A stretch of DNA of 29,933 nucleotides from JAJFFW01 sp039197915 (lineage in GTDB: Bacteria > Pseudomonadota > Alphaproteobacteria > Caulobacterales > Parvularculaceae). A program made the translations under genes and the position numbers. Shown here piece after piece: positions 8,413-16,666 of this stretch. The notes beneath the pieces were generated by a model. It saw only the letters and a list, made by a program, of their open reading frames with translations. It was not told the origin of the DNA and made no database searches. The stretch spans positions 1-29,933 of the forward strand of contig JBCCTV010000010.1 in the NCBI GenBank assembly GCA_039197915.1, in the 5' to 3' direction. Every line of letters starts with the position of its first letter. The stretch's first letter is position 1.

Positions 8413-9312
8413 TCAACGCGTTGCCGTTGTCAGGAAGACGGCCCGATCGGGGAGAGAGTAAGCTTCGCGCTTCCCTCCGAGAAAACGCTCTACAACTTCG
8501 CCCGTTGAGTGGAAATGGACGTCGGAAAAACCGGCGTCTTTTAGGCGCTCTTCCAAGTCAGCCTCCGTATACCGACTGACGAAGGGCTCGCCCATATCCT
8601 CAACAACCTTGGCAAGCTGTTCTACTGCGTCGGGGGTCAGTTGGTCATCATGCGCCGTATCCGGCATCACGAAATCCATTATTAGCTTTGACGACGTGGG
8701 GAACTGGGCGAGCGCCTTAAACGTCGACTGCACTGAGGCGTCGGTTAAATACATTTGCACGCCCAAAAAGGCGAACAGAGTCGTTTTCGCGTCATCTACG
8801 CCGCCAGCGCGCAAGGCGTCCGTCAGTGTCTGGCGTTCAAAATCATAACTGACAAAGCTTAAGTCAGCGGGCAAATCAACGGCGGCGTCCGCAAGCCGCT
8901 TGCGCTTCATCGACTGACTGTCCGGGTGGTCAACTTCGAAAATAGGGACGCCTTCAAGGGCGCTGCGGTTGCGGTAGGCGGTCGTGTCAAGGCCAGCGCC
9001 GAGCAAAACAAACTGCTCCAGCTCATTCGCACGCTTCATATCGCGGATGGTCTCTTCGACAAGCCGCGAGCGAACACAAACTGAATGCTCAATGCGCTTG
9101 ACGAAGGTCGCCGCCGTTTCTCGGTCAGAAAGCTTGGCGAAGCCGTCGACCACGCCGTCGACTTGCGCCTGCAATACATCCGACGAAGGCAGACCCATCA
9201 AAGGCATCGCCAGCGAATCCTCAAGGATCTTCGGCTCCGGCGCGTTTAAGAAGTGATGCGCCCGAAGCAAGGATACGAAAACGGCCGTTTCGCTTGCGGC
9301 TCCTTCATTCAT
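8413..9312 (-). CDS. Class I SAM-dependent methyltransferase (LCM / TIGR00027-like)
   Basis: A 299-residue protein with the hallmarks of the leucine-carboxyl-methyltransferase-like family: an early RSRLVEE segment (about 81-87), the SAM-binding FVLLGAGLDTTAYR (101-114), FEVDHP (125-130) as the acidic ribose-binding loop, then LFAFLGVQMYLTDASV. Family members methylate carboxyl or hydroxyl groups on small molecules, often polyketides or lipids; many are uncharacterised. GGAG lies eight bases before the ATG. It diverges from the Rieske oxygenase across a 469-bp region rich in inverted repeats, so the two may share a regulator. It is probably co-transcribed with the SDR at 7449. Confidence 0.9.
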   Translation of the reverse strand: MNEGAASETAVFVSLLRAHHFLNAPEPKILEDSLAMPLMGLPSSDVLQAQVDGVVDGFAKLSDRETAATFVKRIEHSVCVRSRLVEETIRDMKRANELEQFVLLGAGLDTTAYRNRSALEGVPIFEVDHPDSQSMKRKRLADAAVDLPADLSFVSYDFERQTLTDALRAGGVDDAKTTLFAFLGVQMYLTDASVQSTFKALAQFPTSSKLIMDFVMPDTAHDDQLTPDAVEQLAKVVEDMGEPFVSRYTEADLEERLKDAGFSDVHFHSTGEVVERFLGGKREAYSLPDRAVFLTTATR

Positions 9313-9573
9313 TCCGACGTCTCCACTTTATTGAGTTTTTGCGGGCTGTTTGAGCGAACCCGAATAGGCAGGCGCTAGAGCTTTGATGCGCTGCAACAAG
9401 AAATCGCCATAGGGTGACCAAGCGGAAACCTTAATGTCGCAGAGAAATAAAACGTATCGGCCCTACCCACGCGGTCAAACAAAAATCGCCGCATTCGTCG
9501 CTATGCCGCATGCACATTCAAGCGGGCGCAGTCTGAATTATCATTGACTTAACCAGTGTCGCAAACGATTATT

Positions 9574-9586
9574 CGAACGTCGTTCG
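9574..9586. promoter_or_regulatory. Inverted repeat CGAACG-T-CGTTCG
   Basis: A perfect 6-1-6 dyad in the divergent region. It could be a regulator half-site pair; function is not established. Confidence 0.35.
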
Positions 9587-9627
9587 GAAATCGCGGCTTG
9601 TGTTTGTTGGGCGCTTCCGAACAATAA

Positions 9628-9642
9628 AAATGTAAGACATTT
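9628..9642. promoter_or_regulatory. Inverted repeat AAATGT-AAG-ACATTT
   Basis: A perfect 6-3-6 dyad between the two divergent genes. AT-rich dyads of this kind are common operator shapes, but no regulator can be assigned. Confidence 0.3.
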
Positions 9643-9733
9643 ACTCGCATTGCTTCGACATGAAATGCGGTGTGGGTTGAACTAGACAAGAGCGCGGAAT
9701 GAGCGCCAACAAAACGATCAACGCGTCTGAATT

Positions 9734-9751
9734 GGGTTAACCGGTTAACCC
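9734..9751. promoter_or_regulatory. Perfect 18-bp palindrome, candidate operator
   Basis: GGGTTAACCGGTTAACCC reads identically on both strands and ends 30 bp before the Rieske oxygenase ATG at 9782. Internally it is a tandem of GGTTAACC. Its size, symmetry and place match the binding site of a dimeric regulator acting on the oxygenase promoter. Confidence 0.6.
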
Positions 9752-9781
9752 TGACGCCGGGAACAAGCTGCGGAGGCACAA

Positions 9782-10804
9782 ATGAACGCACCGTTTAATC
9801 GCGATATCATTCAGACCGGGGACGAGCTTGAACGCTGTCCGTTCCCGATCCCCTACGGATGGTACAACATTAGTTTTTCGCACGAGCTAAAGGCTGGCGA
9901 AATCAAAATTGAAAAAGTGTTCGGAAAAGAGTGGGTCTTGTTCCGAGGTGAAGACGGATCGGTTGGGATGACCGATCCTTATTGCCCGCACCTAGGCGCA
10001 CACCTTGGCCACGGCGGAAAGGTCGTTGGCGACAATATTCAGTGCCCGTTCCACCACTGGGAGTTTAACAGCGAGGGTTGGTGCAAAAACATCCCCTACG
10101 GCAAGGTCATGCCAGGGATTGCGAAGCGCAAGCCGATCCTGAAGGCGTTGCCAGTCGTGGAAAAATACAACGTCATTTGGGCTTGGTACCATCCCCAAGA
10201 CGTTGAACCGATGTGGGACATTCCGGTCGTACCGGAGATGGAAGACCCGGAAAACCACGTCGAGCCGCGCTACCATATGTGGGATATCGGCACGTGCATC
10301 CAGGAAATGGGTGAAAACTCAGTAGATACGCCTCACCTGAAGTTTTTACACGGTGCACCGATCATTCCGTCGGTTGACGCAAAGGCCGAAGGGCACATTT
10401 GGCACTATGACATTATGGATGGCTACATCGTCGGCGAAAGCCACGGGCCAGGCATCCCATTGAACCGTCACTCAAAAGACGGCGTTTCAATGCTTATGTT
10501 CGCCATGCCGACACCGACCGACGCTGAAATGTCGCGGGTTCGGATGATGTTCACCTGGAAGAAATACGACGAAGGCTCGAAAGAAGCGGCGATTGCTGAA
10601 CACCTGTACCAGCACTCGATCGGAGAAGCCGAAGGCGAAGACTCCGCCGGCTTTGAAAGCGTTGATCTGATCGTTTGGGACAACAAGAAGTATCGCCCGA
10701 AGCCGCTCCTTTGCGATGGCGATGGACCGATCATCGCCTGGCGGAAGTACTTCCGACAGTTCTACGTTGACCTTGACGAAACGAACGCTGCCGTCGCTAT
10801 GTAG
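9782..10804 (+). CDS. Rieske non-heme iron oxygenase, large-subunit type
   Basis: A 340-residue Rieske oxygenase. The [2Fe-2S] motif is C68-P-H70 and C88-P-F-H91 with 17 residues between H70 and C88. The mononuclear iron motif is ENSVDTPHLKFLHG, giving D182, H185 and H190. The short length and the E-N-x-x-D-x-x-H-(4)-H layout resemble the monocomponent-type oxygenases that act on sterols and steroids (KshA, cholesterol 7-desaturase DAF-36/Neverland) more than aromatic-ring dioxygenases. It likely hydroxylates or desaturates a hydrophobic ring. No reductase or ferredoxin partner is in the window. GGAGG at 9772-9776 lies five bases before the ATG, and a terminator follows at 10833, so it is a single-gene transcript. 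Confidence 0.93.
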   Translation: MNAPFNRDIIQTGDELERCPFPIPYGWYNISFSHELKAGEIKIEKVFGKEWVLFRGEDGSVGMTDPYCPHLGAHLGHGGKVVGDNIQCPFHHWEFNSEGWCKNIPYGKVMPGIAKRKPILKALPVVEKYNVIWAWYHPQDVEPMWDIPVVPEMEDPENHVEPRYHMWDIGTCIQEMGENSVDTPHLKFLHGAPIIPSVDAKAEGHIWHYDIMDGYIVGESHGPGIPLNRHSKDGVSMLMFAMPTPTDAEMSRVRMMFTWKKYDEGSKEAAIAEHLYQHSIGEAEGEDSAGFESVDLIVWDNKKYRPKPLLCDGDGPIIAWRKYFRQFYVDLDETNAAVAM

Positions 10805-10819
10805 TCTGACTGCAGACTA
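10802..10819 (+). repeat. Small hairpin overlapping the Rieske stop codon
   Basis: TAGTCTG (10802-10808) and CAGACTA (10813-10819) form a 7-bp stem with a 4-base loop, starting with the TAG stop. It precedes the terminator by 13 bp and could add stability to the 3' end of the mRNA. Confidence 0.35.
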
Positions 10820-10832
10820 AAGAGAAATCTGG

Positions 10833-10864
10833 AAAACCCGCCAGTCAGGGATTGGCGGGTTTTT
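10833..10864 (+). terminator. Rho-independent terminator, possibly bidirectional
   Basis: AAAACCCGCCA (10833-10843) pairs with TGGCGGGTTTT (10853-10863), an 11-bp perfect stem with a 9-base loop and T-run 10860-10864. It lies between the convergent Rieske and MBL-fold genes and can serve both strands. Confidence 0.92.
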
Positions 10865-10892
10865 CTATTTCGAAAGTTGCACAGTCCGGCTC

Positions 10893-12287
10893 TTATAACG
10901 CCGCTATCGCCGCGCGGGTTGTGCGCAGGCGCGCTGTCAGCCAATAAATCTCGTAGGCGTTTCCGAGCTCAGACTTCGCCCGCTCCAACAAAAAGTTCAA
11001 CGCATCCGCCCGCAATTCCAGCGCTGGCGGATCTTGCGGATCATTTTCCAAGACGACGTCGACAAGATGCAACGCGTGCAAGGGACGGCCCGCGTCGAAA
11101 TGCGCCCGAGCGCGCGAAACAATCGCAACAGCGCCGGACGCCTCAACAAGATCAGATGCTACTGCTGACGCCGGAACTTCGTAAAGCTCCGTCGTGCGAT
11201 CAAAGTGAAACCAGGTCGCGTAATACTCCCATATGCTTTTAACAGCCCAGGAAACGCGGCCATGTTCCTGGCTGAGCGACAACGCCTCCGGTAGCGTCAC
11301 CTCCGCCATTAAGTCGTATACCGACTTACCAGCGTTCATCCCTTTAACGGTTTCATCATGAACGTACTGAACGGCATCGCGCATTTTCACTAAACCGTCC
11401 ATAATAGCCGCCATATCTGTCTGGGGAGCCAAGTGGCTTGGCACAATGATCTCAGGCTGGAGACCAATCACGGTTTGCAGGGAATTGATGTACTCGATCG
11501 GCTTGCGTATTTTTTCGCCGCGCATTGTAAAAATGTTTGGGAACTGAGGAAAAAGAGGGCCGAAAAAATCACCTGAAAACAAGATTTTCTTTTCAGGCAA
11601 CCACAGCAAGAGGTTGTCGGCGCCTTCTGCTCCGGGGGCTGCGATTACTTCTATCGAAACGCCACCCATGGACAAATCCAACGGCGCGCCATTTTGTACA
11701 AGCAAATCGGGTTCTAACCCGCCATAGGCAAGCGGCCCTCGCATTGGCGGCCGCTCCCCAAGGAAGGGGAACAAAGTGCGGTTCCTATTCCAGAAATACT
11801 GCTGAAGCTCGGTGAGGTAGCGCTGCTCCTCGGGGAATTCCGCATGCGCGACGAGCTTCGTACCTTTCTCCGCCCATAATTTCGCACCGCCCGTATGGTC
11901 AGCATGGGAATGGCTTAGAACAATGTAACGCAACGGCGCATCACCACGGGCGTTAGCGAGGGCTTCGATCTGTTTTGGCGTCTGAAGGGCGAGGCCCGTA
12001 TCGAACAAGACATCGCCTTCGCTGGTTTTTATAAGTTGAACATTCCCAACCCCGGTTGCCTGGTAAACGCCAGCCGAAATTTCCCGCGCTTCGATTGGTA
12101 TCGAGATGAACTGCGCCGCCACGGGTGACCGGTCGGTGTCGGATGTATTTTCCATCCTCGAAACGGCGGCGTCGCCGATCCGATCGACGGCGGCAAGCTG
12201 TAATTGCTTCTGAGCGCTGGGCGAAAAAAATACAAACGCGACGCCGCCGATAATGGCGAGCCCGATAAGCAGGAGAATTTTTTTCAC
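10893..12287 (-). CDS. MBL-fold hydrolase with alkylsulfatase-type dimerisation domain
   Basis: 464 residues. An N-terminal hydrophobic segment (4-21) anchors or exports it. The metallo-beta-lactamase domain carries LSHSHADHTGG (H126, H128, D130, H131), further candidate ligands E221 and D240 (LFSGD) and H285 (PSH). From about 300 it resembles the alkyl-sulfatase dimerisation domain (GKSVYDLMAEVTLPEAL, GRVSWAVKSIWEYYATW, repeat-like helices to the end). SdsA1-type class III sulfatases split primary alkyl sulfates with two zinc ions. This protein is shorter: the C-terminal SCP2-like domain seen in SdsA1 appears absent, and one Glu ligand region differs. So it may be an alkyl or sec-alkyl sulfatase or another ester hydrolase. 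It follows a sulfatase on the same strand. Confidence 0.88.
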   Translation of the reverse strand: MKKILLLIGLAIIGGVAFVFFSPSAQKQLQLAAVDRIGDAAVSRMENTSDTDRSPVAAQFISIPIEAREISAGVYQATGVGNVQLIKTSEGDVLFDTGLALQTPKQIEALANARGDAPLRYIVLSHSHADHTGGAKLWAEKGTKLVAHAEFPEEQRYLTELQQYFWNRNRTLFPFLGERPPMRGPLAYGGLEPDLLVQNGAPLDLSMGGVSIEVIAAPGAEGADNLLLWLPEKKILFSGDFFGPLFPQFPNIFTMRGEKIRKPIEYINSLQTVIGLQPEIIVPSHLAPQTDMAAIMDGLVKMRDAVQYVHDETVKGMNAGKSVYDLMAEVTLPEALSLSQEHGRVSWAVKSIWEYYATWFHFDRTTELYEVPASAVASDLVEASGAVAIVSRARAHFDAGRPLHALHLVDVVLENDPQDPPALELRADALNFLLERAKSELGNAYEIYWLTARLRTTRAAIAAL

Positions 12288-12321
12288 GTCAAAACCCCAT
12301 CTCGTTCGAGGGCGCTAACCC

Positions 12322-12391
12322 AGAGCGTTTTCCGGCCAAGTGGGCGCCCGCTTAGGGGCCAAGAAAACGCGACAAACAAAAAACCTAGAGC
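12322..12391. repeat. Alphaproteobacterial REP-like palindromic element
   Basis: Lies in the 137-bp gap between the MBL gene and the second sulfatase. GCGTTTTC (12325-12332) pairs with GAAAACGC (12363-12370), GGCC (12334-12337) with GGCC (12357-12360), and AAGTGGGC (12338-12345) with GCCCGCTT (12346-12353, one G-T pair). It is bounded by AGAGCG at 12322 and TAGAGC at 12386-12391. From memory, dispersed intergenic repeats with this AGAGCGTTTTC ... GAAAACGCG ... TAGAGC plan are common in Alphaproteobacteria. The hairpin may also affect transcript ends or stability between the two genes. Confidence 0.7.
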
Positions 12392-12424
12392 AACGACGCG
12401 GTTCAGCTTGGTGCGAACGTGCTC

Positions 12425-13987
12425 TTAGTCGTATTTAATTCGACCCTTTTCGCCGTGACGCTGTTGCAAAATACGCAATCGCAGCCCGCTCACATATCCA
12501 TCATAGCCGCTATCCAGAACATCTTCCGCAGGCGTTACATCCGCTGCATAATCCAACGGTGCTCTCCAGCCGGGATGGGGGACGAGGCCAACAAGAACGC
12601 CATTAATCGGGTGCTGCGCACGCCAATCATTAATCGCGTCTGACAGGCGATCCACGATTTTCGGATTATCATTTGCGAGGTTGGTTTTTTCGTTCGGATC
12701 GCTGATTAAATTAAACAAGAAAGTCTCAACGGTTGTTTCGCGATTGCCGTGGTCAATGATCTGTACAAGCTTCCAATCGCCATCGATAACGCCAACATGG
12801 AAGCGATTATAGATGGGGCTGTTTGATCCGAAATATAGAGGCCCTTGCCGCGGCTGTTCGCTATCCCCGGTTAAGGCTGGCAACCGGTTTTGCCCGTCCA
12901 ACTCTTTCTCAGCGTCCGGCTGTAAGCGCGATGCGGCCGCAAGCGTTGGATAGACATCCATCACCGAAATAATATCCGTGTAGAGTTCGTTGGCAGGCAG
13001 AACGTTTGGCCATCGCAAAACGGCGTTTACTCTGACGCCCCCTTCGAAACTGGTGAGCTTGCCGCCGCGCAGCGGGCTGTTGTCAGCGCCGAAGGCGGAA
13101 ATCCCGCCATTGTCGCTAAAAAACAAAACGATCGTATTCTCCGCAATGCCTTGCTGATCAAGGGTGTCCAGAATTCGACCGATCGCCCCGTCAAGACCGT
13201 CGACCATCGCGGCGTAGGTCTTCTTTGGAAATGGTGCATTCAAACGAAACGGATATTTTTTCTGCAGCTCAGGCGGCGCCTGCATTGGGCTGTGCGGCGC
13301 GAGGAAAGGCACGTATAGGAAAAACGGCTTCTCCCGGTCACGTATTTCTGTCAGGAATCGAACGGCCTCGTCAGCGTGCACATCAGTGGCGTACTGACCT
13401 TCCCGGCGAACGGACGTTCCATTCTCCTGTAAGTCATACCCGCCGGCGACCGTGTAATCAAAATAGTCGATTTGGGTGTTCAGATGACCGACGAAATGGT
13501 CAAAGCCGCGGGCATTGGGCGTCAACTGTTCAATCGAACGCCCCAAGTGCCATTTCCCAACGATTGCCGTCTCGTATCCCGCCGCCTTGAACGTCTCCGG
13601 CATGAAGCGTTCTTCTGGCGCAACGCCGCCGGTTTCCCAGGGCTGAAATCCAGCATAGGCTGAGCCTAGTTTCATGGGGTCGCGTCCGGTCATCAGCGCC
13701 GCGCGTGTCGGGGTGCAAATCGGCATGGCGTAAAACCGTTCAAGCCGAACCCCCTCCTCGGCCAGCCGATCAATGTTTGGGGTTTTGATATCGCTGCCGC
13801 GATACCCGACATCCGCCCAACCAAGATCATCAGCAAGGAGAATAACGATATTTGGGCGTTCCTCCCCAAGCGATGCGCTTTGCGCAAACACCGTTACGGG
13901 CAAAAGCGAGGCTACCGAGAACGCAAAAATGATAATCTCGAGATAAGCGGTATTAAGAGCTTTGCATATACGCATTAATTGAACCAT
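12425..13987 (-). CDS. Formylglycine-dependent sulfatase (arylsulfatase family), secreted
   Basis: A 520-residue type I sulfatase, paralogous to the one at 5624-7216. It has a likely cleavable signal peptide (hydrophobic about 15-34, VFAQS cleavage region) instead of an anchor. Catalytic residues: D53/D54 (LLADDLGW), C91-T-P-T-R95, GKWHLG (K145, H147), FLAPHSP, FFSDNGG and GGKLTSFEGG. The substrate is unknown. It lies 77 bp downstream of the TonB receptor and upstream of the alkylsulfatase-like gene, so the three form a likely uptake-and-desulfation unit. The ATG at 13987 is only 19 bases after a terminator stem and has no clear ribosome binding site; ATG 13975 (residue 5) is an alternative. 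Confidence 0.94.
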   Translation of the reverse strand: MVQLMRICKALNTAYLEIIIFAFSVASLLPVTVFAQSASLGEERPNIVILLADDLGWADVGYRGSDIKTPNIDRLAEEGVRLERFYAMPICTPTRAALMTGRDPMKLGSAYAGFQPWETGGVAPEERFMPETFKAAGYETAIVGKWHLGRSIEQLTPNARGFDHFVGHLNTQIDYFDYTVAGGYDLQENGTSVRREGQYATDVHADEAVRFLTEIRDREKPFFLYVPFLAPHSPMQAPPELQKKYPFRLNAPFPKKTYAAMVDGLDGAIGRILDTLDQQGIAENTIVLFFSDNGGISAFGADNSPLRGGKLTSFEGGVRVNAVLRWPNVLPANELYTDIISVMDVYPTLAAASRLQPDAEKELDGQNRLPALTGDSEQPRQGPLYFGSNSPIYNRFHVGVIDGDWKLVQIIDHGNRETTVETFLFNLISDPNEKTNLANDNPKIVDRLSDAINDWRAQHPINGVLVGLVPHPGWRAPLDYAADVTPAEDVLDSGYDGYVSGLRLRILQQRHGEKGRIKYD

Positions 13988-14005
13988 GCGCCGACTGTTG
14001 CAGTT

Positions 14006-14040
14006 AAAAAAGGGCGGAGGAAAACTCCCCGCCCTTTTTC
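14006..14040 (-). terminator. Rho-independent terminator of the TonB-receptor gene
   Basis: AAAAAAGGGCGG (14006-14017) pairs with CCGCCCTTTTT (14029-14039). On the minus strand the T-tract lies at 14011-14004. It sits 25 bp past the receptor stop and just upstream of the sulfatase start. Confidence 0.85.
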
Positions 14041-14064
14041 GTTACCATGCTCTAGGCAGCATCC

Positions 14065-16632
14065 CTAGAAGTCAAAGGTCACTGTCAGCCCATAGGACCG
14101 CGGTTGGCCGAACACGACGGTTCTATTTCCGAAGGTCTCAAAAGGAAGGCTGTCGATTGTATATTCGTCATCGAGCAGGTTTTCGGCCCAAACGGCAAGC
14201 CGAGCGTTCTTCCCATTTGGCATTTCGTAATCAACACCGATGCGCGCACTCCACAGGTTTTGATCGGTTAAGCGCAGCGCATTTTGCGGAATTGCTAAGA
14301 TGTCGTCTTTGTAGCTAAACGTCGTGCTCGCGAAAAAGTTCATCGTGTTTGAAATGGGCGTTTCATAGTCAAGACCGACGAGGAAGCTATTTTGTGGCGT
14401 GCCCTGAAGCTCGTCACGCACTTCGATTTCGTTAGTGAGCGGATTGGTTACATCGCCCGCATCACCGTCAATGAATGTGTAACTTCCACGAAATGAAAGC
14501 GCTTCCGTCAGCGATGCGATCAAATCGACTTCAAAGCCGTAGAGCGTTTCGTCGGTGTTAACGACCGCGCGTGAGGTGGCGATGACAGGATCAAGCGCAA
14601 CCGTCGTTTGCTGATCAGAGAAGTCATAATAAAAGCCGGACGCGTTGAAGCGCAGCTTATTATCAAATAAGTCAGCTTTGAATCCGCCCTCATAGGACGT
14701 GATGTCCTCCCGCCCGAACAAGAAGTCAGCACTGAACGTCTCTCCAGGAATCCTATTCCCAACAGCTGCAGCGTTGAAACCACCTGAACGGAACGACTCT
14801 TTGTAGCTCGCGTAGAGCAGCACTTCTTCGATCGGCCGCCATTCAATGACCGCGGACGGATTAAATACGTCAAAGTCTATAGCGCCAATGTTTGGTTCAA
14901 TCACTGCGCCAGTCAGGTCAATCGTATCCAAGAAGAACGGGGATACCGCCTGGCCAACACCATCCTTGCTTTCATCCGAGTAGCGGAACCCACCGGTGAC
15001 ACTCAAAGCGTCTGTGACGTTAAACGTCACTTCGCCATAAAACGCGAAGGCCTGGGTATCAATTGTAAGCTGGTTACCGGCTGACTGGCGCGCATTCGCG
15101 AGTTGTTCAAAGACGGTTAAACCGGCGATTGGGCTTGGGTTGTTGGGGAAACCAATCACACTTTCGAGGTTTGCTTGCCCCTGCGCTGGATTAGGACCAA
15201 GAAACGCCTGTTGCAAAAAGGTAAGCGACCGCGGGATCGGACCAAGCGTCGGCATCATATCGCCAGGGAGTGGGAGGCTTAAGCCTGGATTAAACGCGGC
15301 AAGGACAAAAAGATAAGAGTTGATATCCGTGAGGCTCGCTTGGGCGTCCCCCGTTCCGGTGGTCTCGTCATAGTAAAACGCGCCCGCGGTAAATTCGATT
15401 CGGTCGTCCAAGACCGACCCGGTATACGTCGCTTCGACGCTGAATTGCTCCTGGCCGTCAATGATCGGCGCCCCACCGGGAGGTGAGAGGAAGAGCCCCG
15501 TGTTCGGCAGTGCATTCGGTCCAAACTGATCGGCCCAATCGGCTCTGATGTTGGCGCCCTGACCAGCCGTGTTAAACGCAATCGGCAACGGCCCGAGCGC
15601 CTGGTTAAACCCGGCCGCAATGGCGTTTAAGATATCAGGATCTGCAGTTGGAACGAGCGTGACGAAACGGCTGCTGTCGAGTTCACGGTAGGCCAATGTG
15701 ACTTTGAGCTGATCGGACTCGCGGACGTTAAATGTGCCAACGAGCGACACGCCGCTCGTGACGTTGTCGCCCTCCTCAGGAAAGAATGATGTTGTCACTT
15801 CTTCCTGGCGTCCGGTCGATGTTCCGATCGCGGCGGAGAATGGCTGTCCTGATGGTTCGGGCAGCGACTGATAAAACAACGGCTCATTGCGCACCCGGTT
15901 ATAATCATAAGCGAGGTCAAACCGGGCCCAATCATTTGCGTCCCAGCCAAGCGCTACGCGGAAGCCGTATTTTTCTTCACCGCCGAAATTTGTGCCCGGA
16001 CCGTCATTTTCGACCCAACCGTCGCGGTCTGACCACAGGCCCGAAAGCCGTAACCCGAGGTTATCGGCAAGCGGAATATTAAAGGCAGCGTTGAAACGCT
16101 TATTGTTGAAGTTGCCGTATTCGCCAGTGAAGGTGCCGGAAAACTCTTCGCCGTTGGGCGCTGCCGAAATGAGGTTTATCGCGCCGCCGACCGCATTACG
16201 ACCGTAAAGCGTGCCCTGCGGACCTTTCAGAACCTCGATGCGCACGAGGTCAGGCATGTCAAATGCGAGACCTTGGGTTCGGCCCAGGTAGACACCGTCT
16301 TGGTAAATCGCGATCCGGCTGTCCTGGCCGATCTGCGGGTCAAAGGTGCCGACACCGCGAATATTTATCCGAACGCCTGTCGGGTCTGCTGGGTTCGGCG
16401 TTGTATAAATGCCGGGGGCAAACTCAGCGATATCATCCAACCCTTGGATACGCCGCGCTGCTAACTCTTCGGCGCCGAACGCCGCGATCGCTATTGGAAC
16501 GTCCTGAATATTTTCATCTTTTTTCTGTGCAGAAACAATAATCGTGTCGACCTGCGCAGATGCTGGCCCTGTGAGCGCCACGGCCGAAACGCCCAGTGCG
16601 AGCGCAGAAAGAATGTATGTAGAGCGGATCAT
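14065..16632 (-). CDS. TonB-dependent outer-membrane receptor
   Basis: An 855-residue receptor. A signal peptide (1 to about 27, ending ASAQ) leads straight into a TonB-box-like DTIIVSAQK, then the plug domain with NIQDVPIAIAAFGAEEL, RINIRGVGTF and VLKGPQGTLYGRNAVGGAINLIS. The rest alternates strands and loops as a 22-strand barrel and ends in VTFDF with the terminal Phe needed for barrel assembly. No N-terminal signalling (STN) domain is present, so transcriptional control through a surface-signalling anti-sigma factor is unlikely. Receptors of this group import large or hydrophobic carbon sources as well as iron complexes. With two sulfatases and an alkylsulfatase nearby, a sulfated organic substrate is a reasonable guess. 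AGGGAGG lies 12 bases before the ATG. Confidence 0.96.
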   Translation of the reverse strand: MIRSTYILSALALGVSAVALTGPASAQVDTIIVSAQKKDENIQDVPIAIAAFGAEELAARRIQGLDDIAEFAPGIYTTPNPADPTGVRINIRGVGTFDPQIGQDSRIAIYQDGVYLGRTQGLAFDMPDLVRIEVLKGPQGTLYGRNAVGGAINLISAAPNGEEFSGTFTGEYGNFNNKRFNAAFNIPLADNLGLRLSGLWSDRDGWVENDGPGTNFGGEEKYGFRVALGWDANDWARFDLAYDYNRVRNEPLFYQSLPEPSGQPFSAAIGTSTGRQEEVTTSFFPEEGDNVTSGVSLVGTFNVRESDQLKVTLAYRELDSSRFVTLVPTADPDILNAIAAGFNQALGPLPIAFNTAGQGANIRADWADQFGPNALPNTGLFLSPPGGAPIIDGQEQFSVEATYTGSVLDDRIEFTAGAFYYDETTGTGDAQASLTDINSYLFVLAAFNPGLSLPLPGDMMPTLGPIPRSLTFLQQAFLGPNPAQGQANLESVIGFPNNPSPIAGLTVFEQLANARQSAGNQLTIDTQAFAFYGEVTFNVTDALSVTGGFRYSDESKDGVGQAVSPFFLDTIDLTGAVIEPNIGAIDFDVFNPSAVIEWRPIEEVLLYASYKESFRSGGFNAAAVGNRIPGETFSADFLFGREDITSYEGGFKADLFDNKLRFNASGFYYDFSDQQTTVALDPVIATSRAVVNTDETLYGFEVDLIASLTEALSFRGSYTFIDGDAGDVTNPLTNEIEVRDELQGTPQNSFLVGLDYETPISNTMNFFASTTFSYKDDILAIPQNALRLTDQNLWSARIGVDYEMPNGKNARLAVWAENLLDDEYTIDSLPFETFGNRTVVFGQPRSYGLTVTFDF

Positions 16633-16666
16633 GTCGGTGGCTTGCCTCCCTAAGCGACTAAATTCG

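Larger units (their letters stand above)
9313..9781. promoter_or_regulatory. Divergent intergenic region between methyltransferase and Rieske oxygenase
   Basis: A 469-bp stretch with no supported gene; an 80-codon minus-strand frame inside it has no family features. It contains three inverted repeats, 9574-9586, 9628-9642 and 9734-9751, the last nearest the oxygenase start. This density of dyads suggests a regulated promoter. Confidence 0.6.

Noticed and set aside
9549..9791. 80-codon minus-strand frame before the Rieske gene
   Set aside because: Runs through the palindrome and the Rieske start, no family-like sequence.
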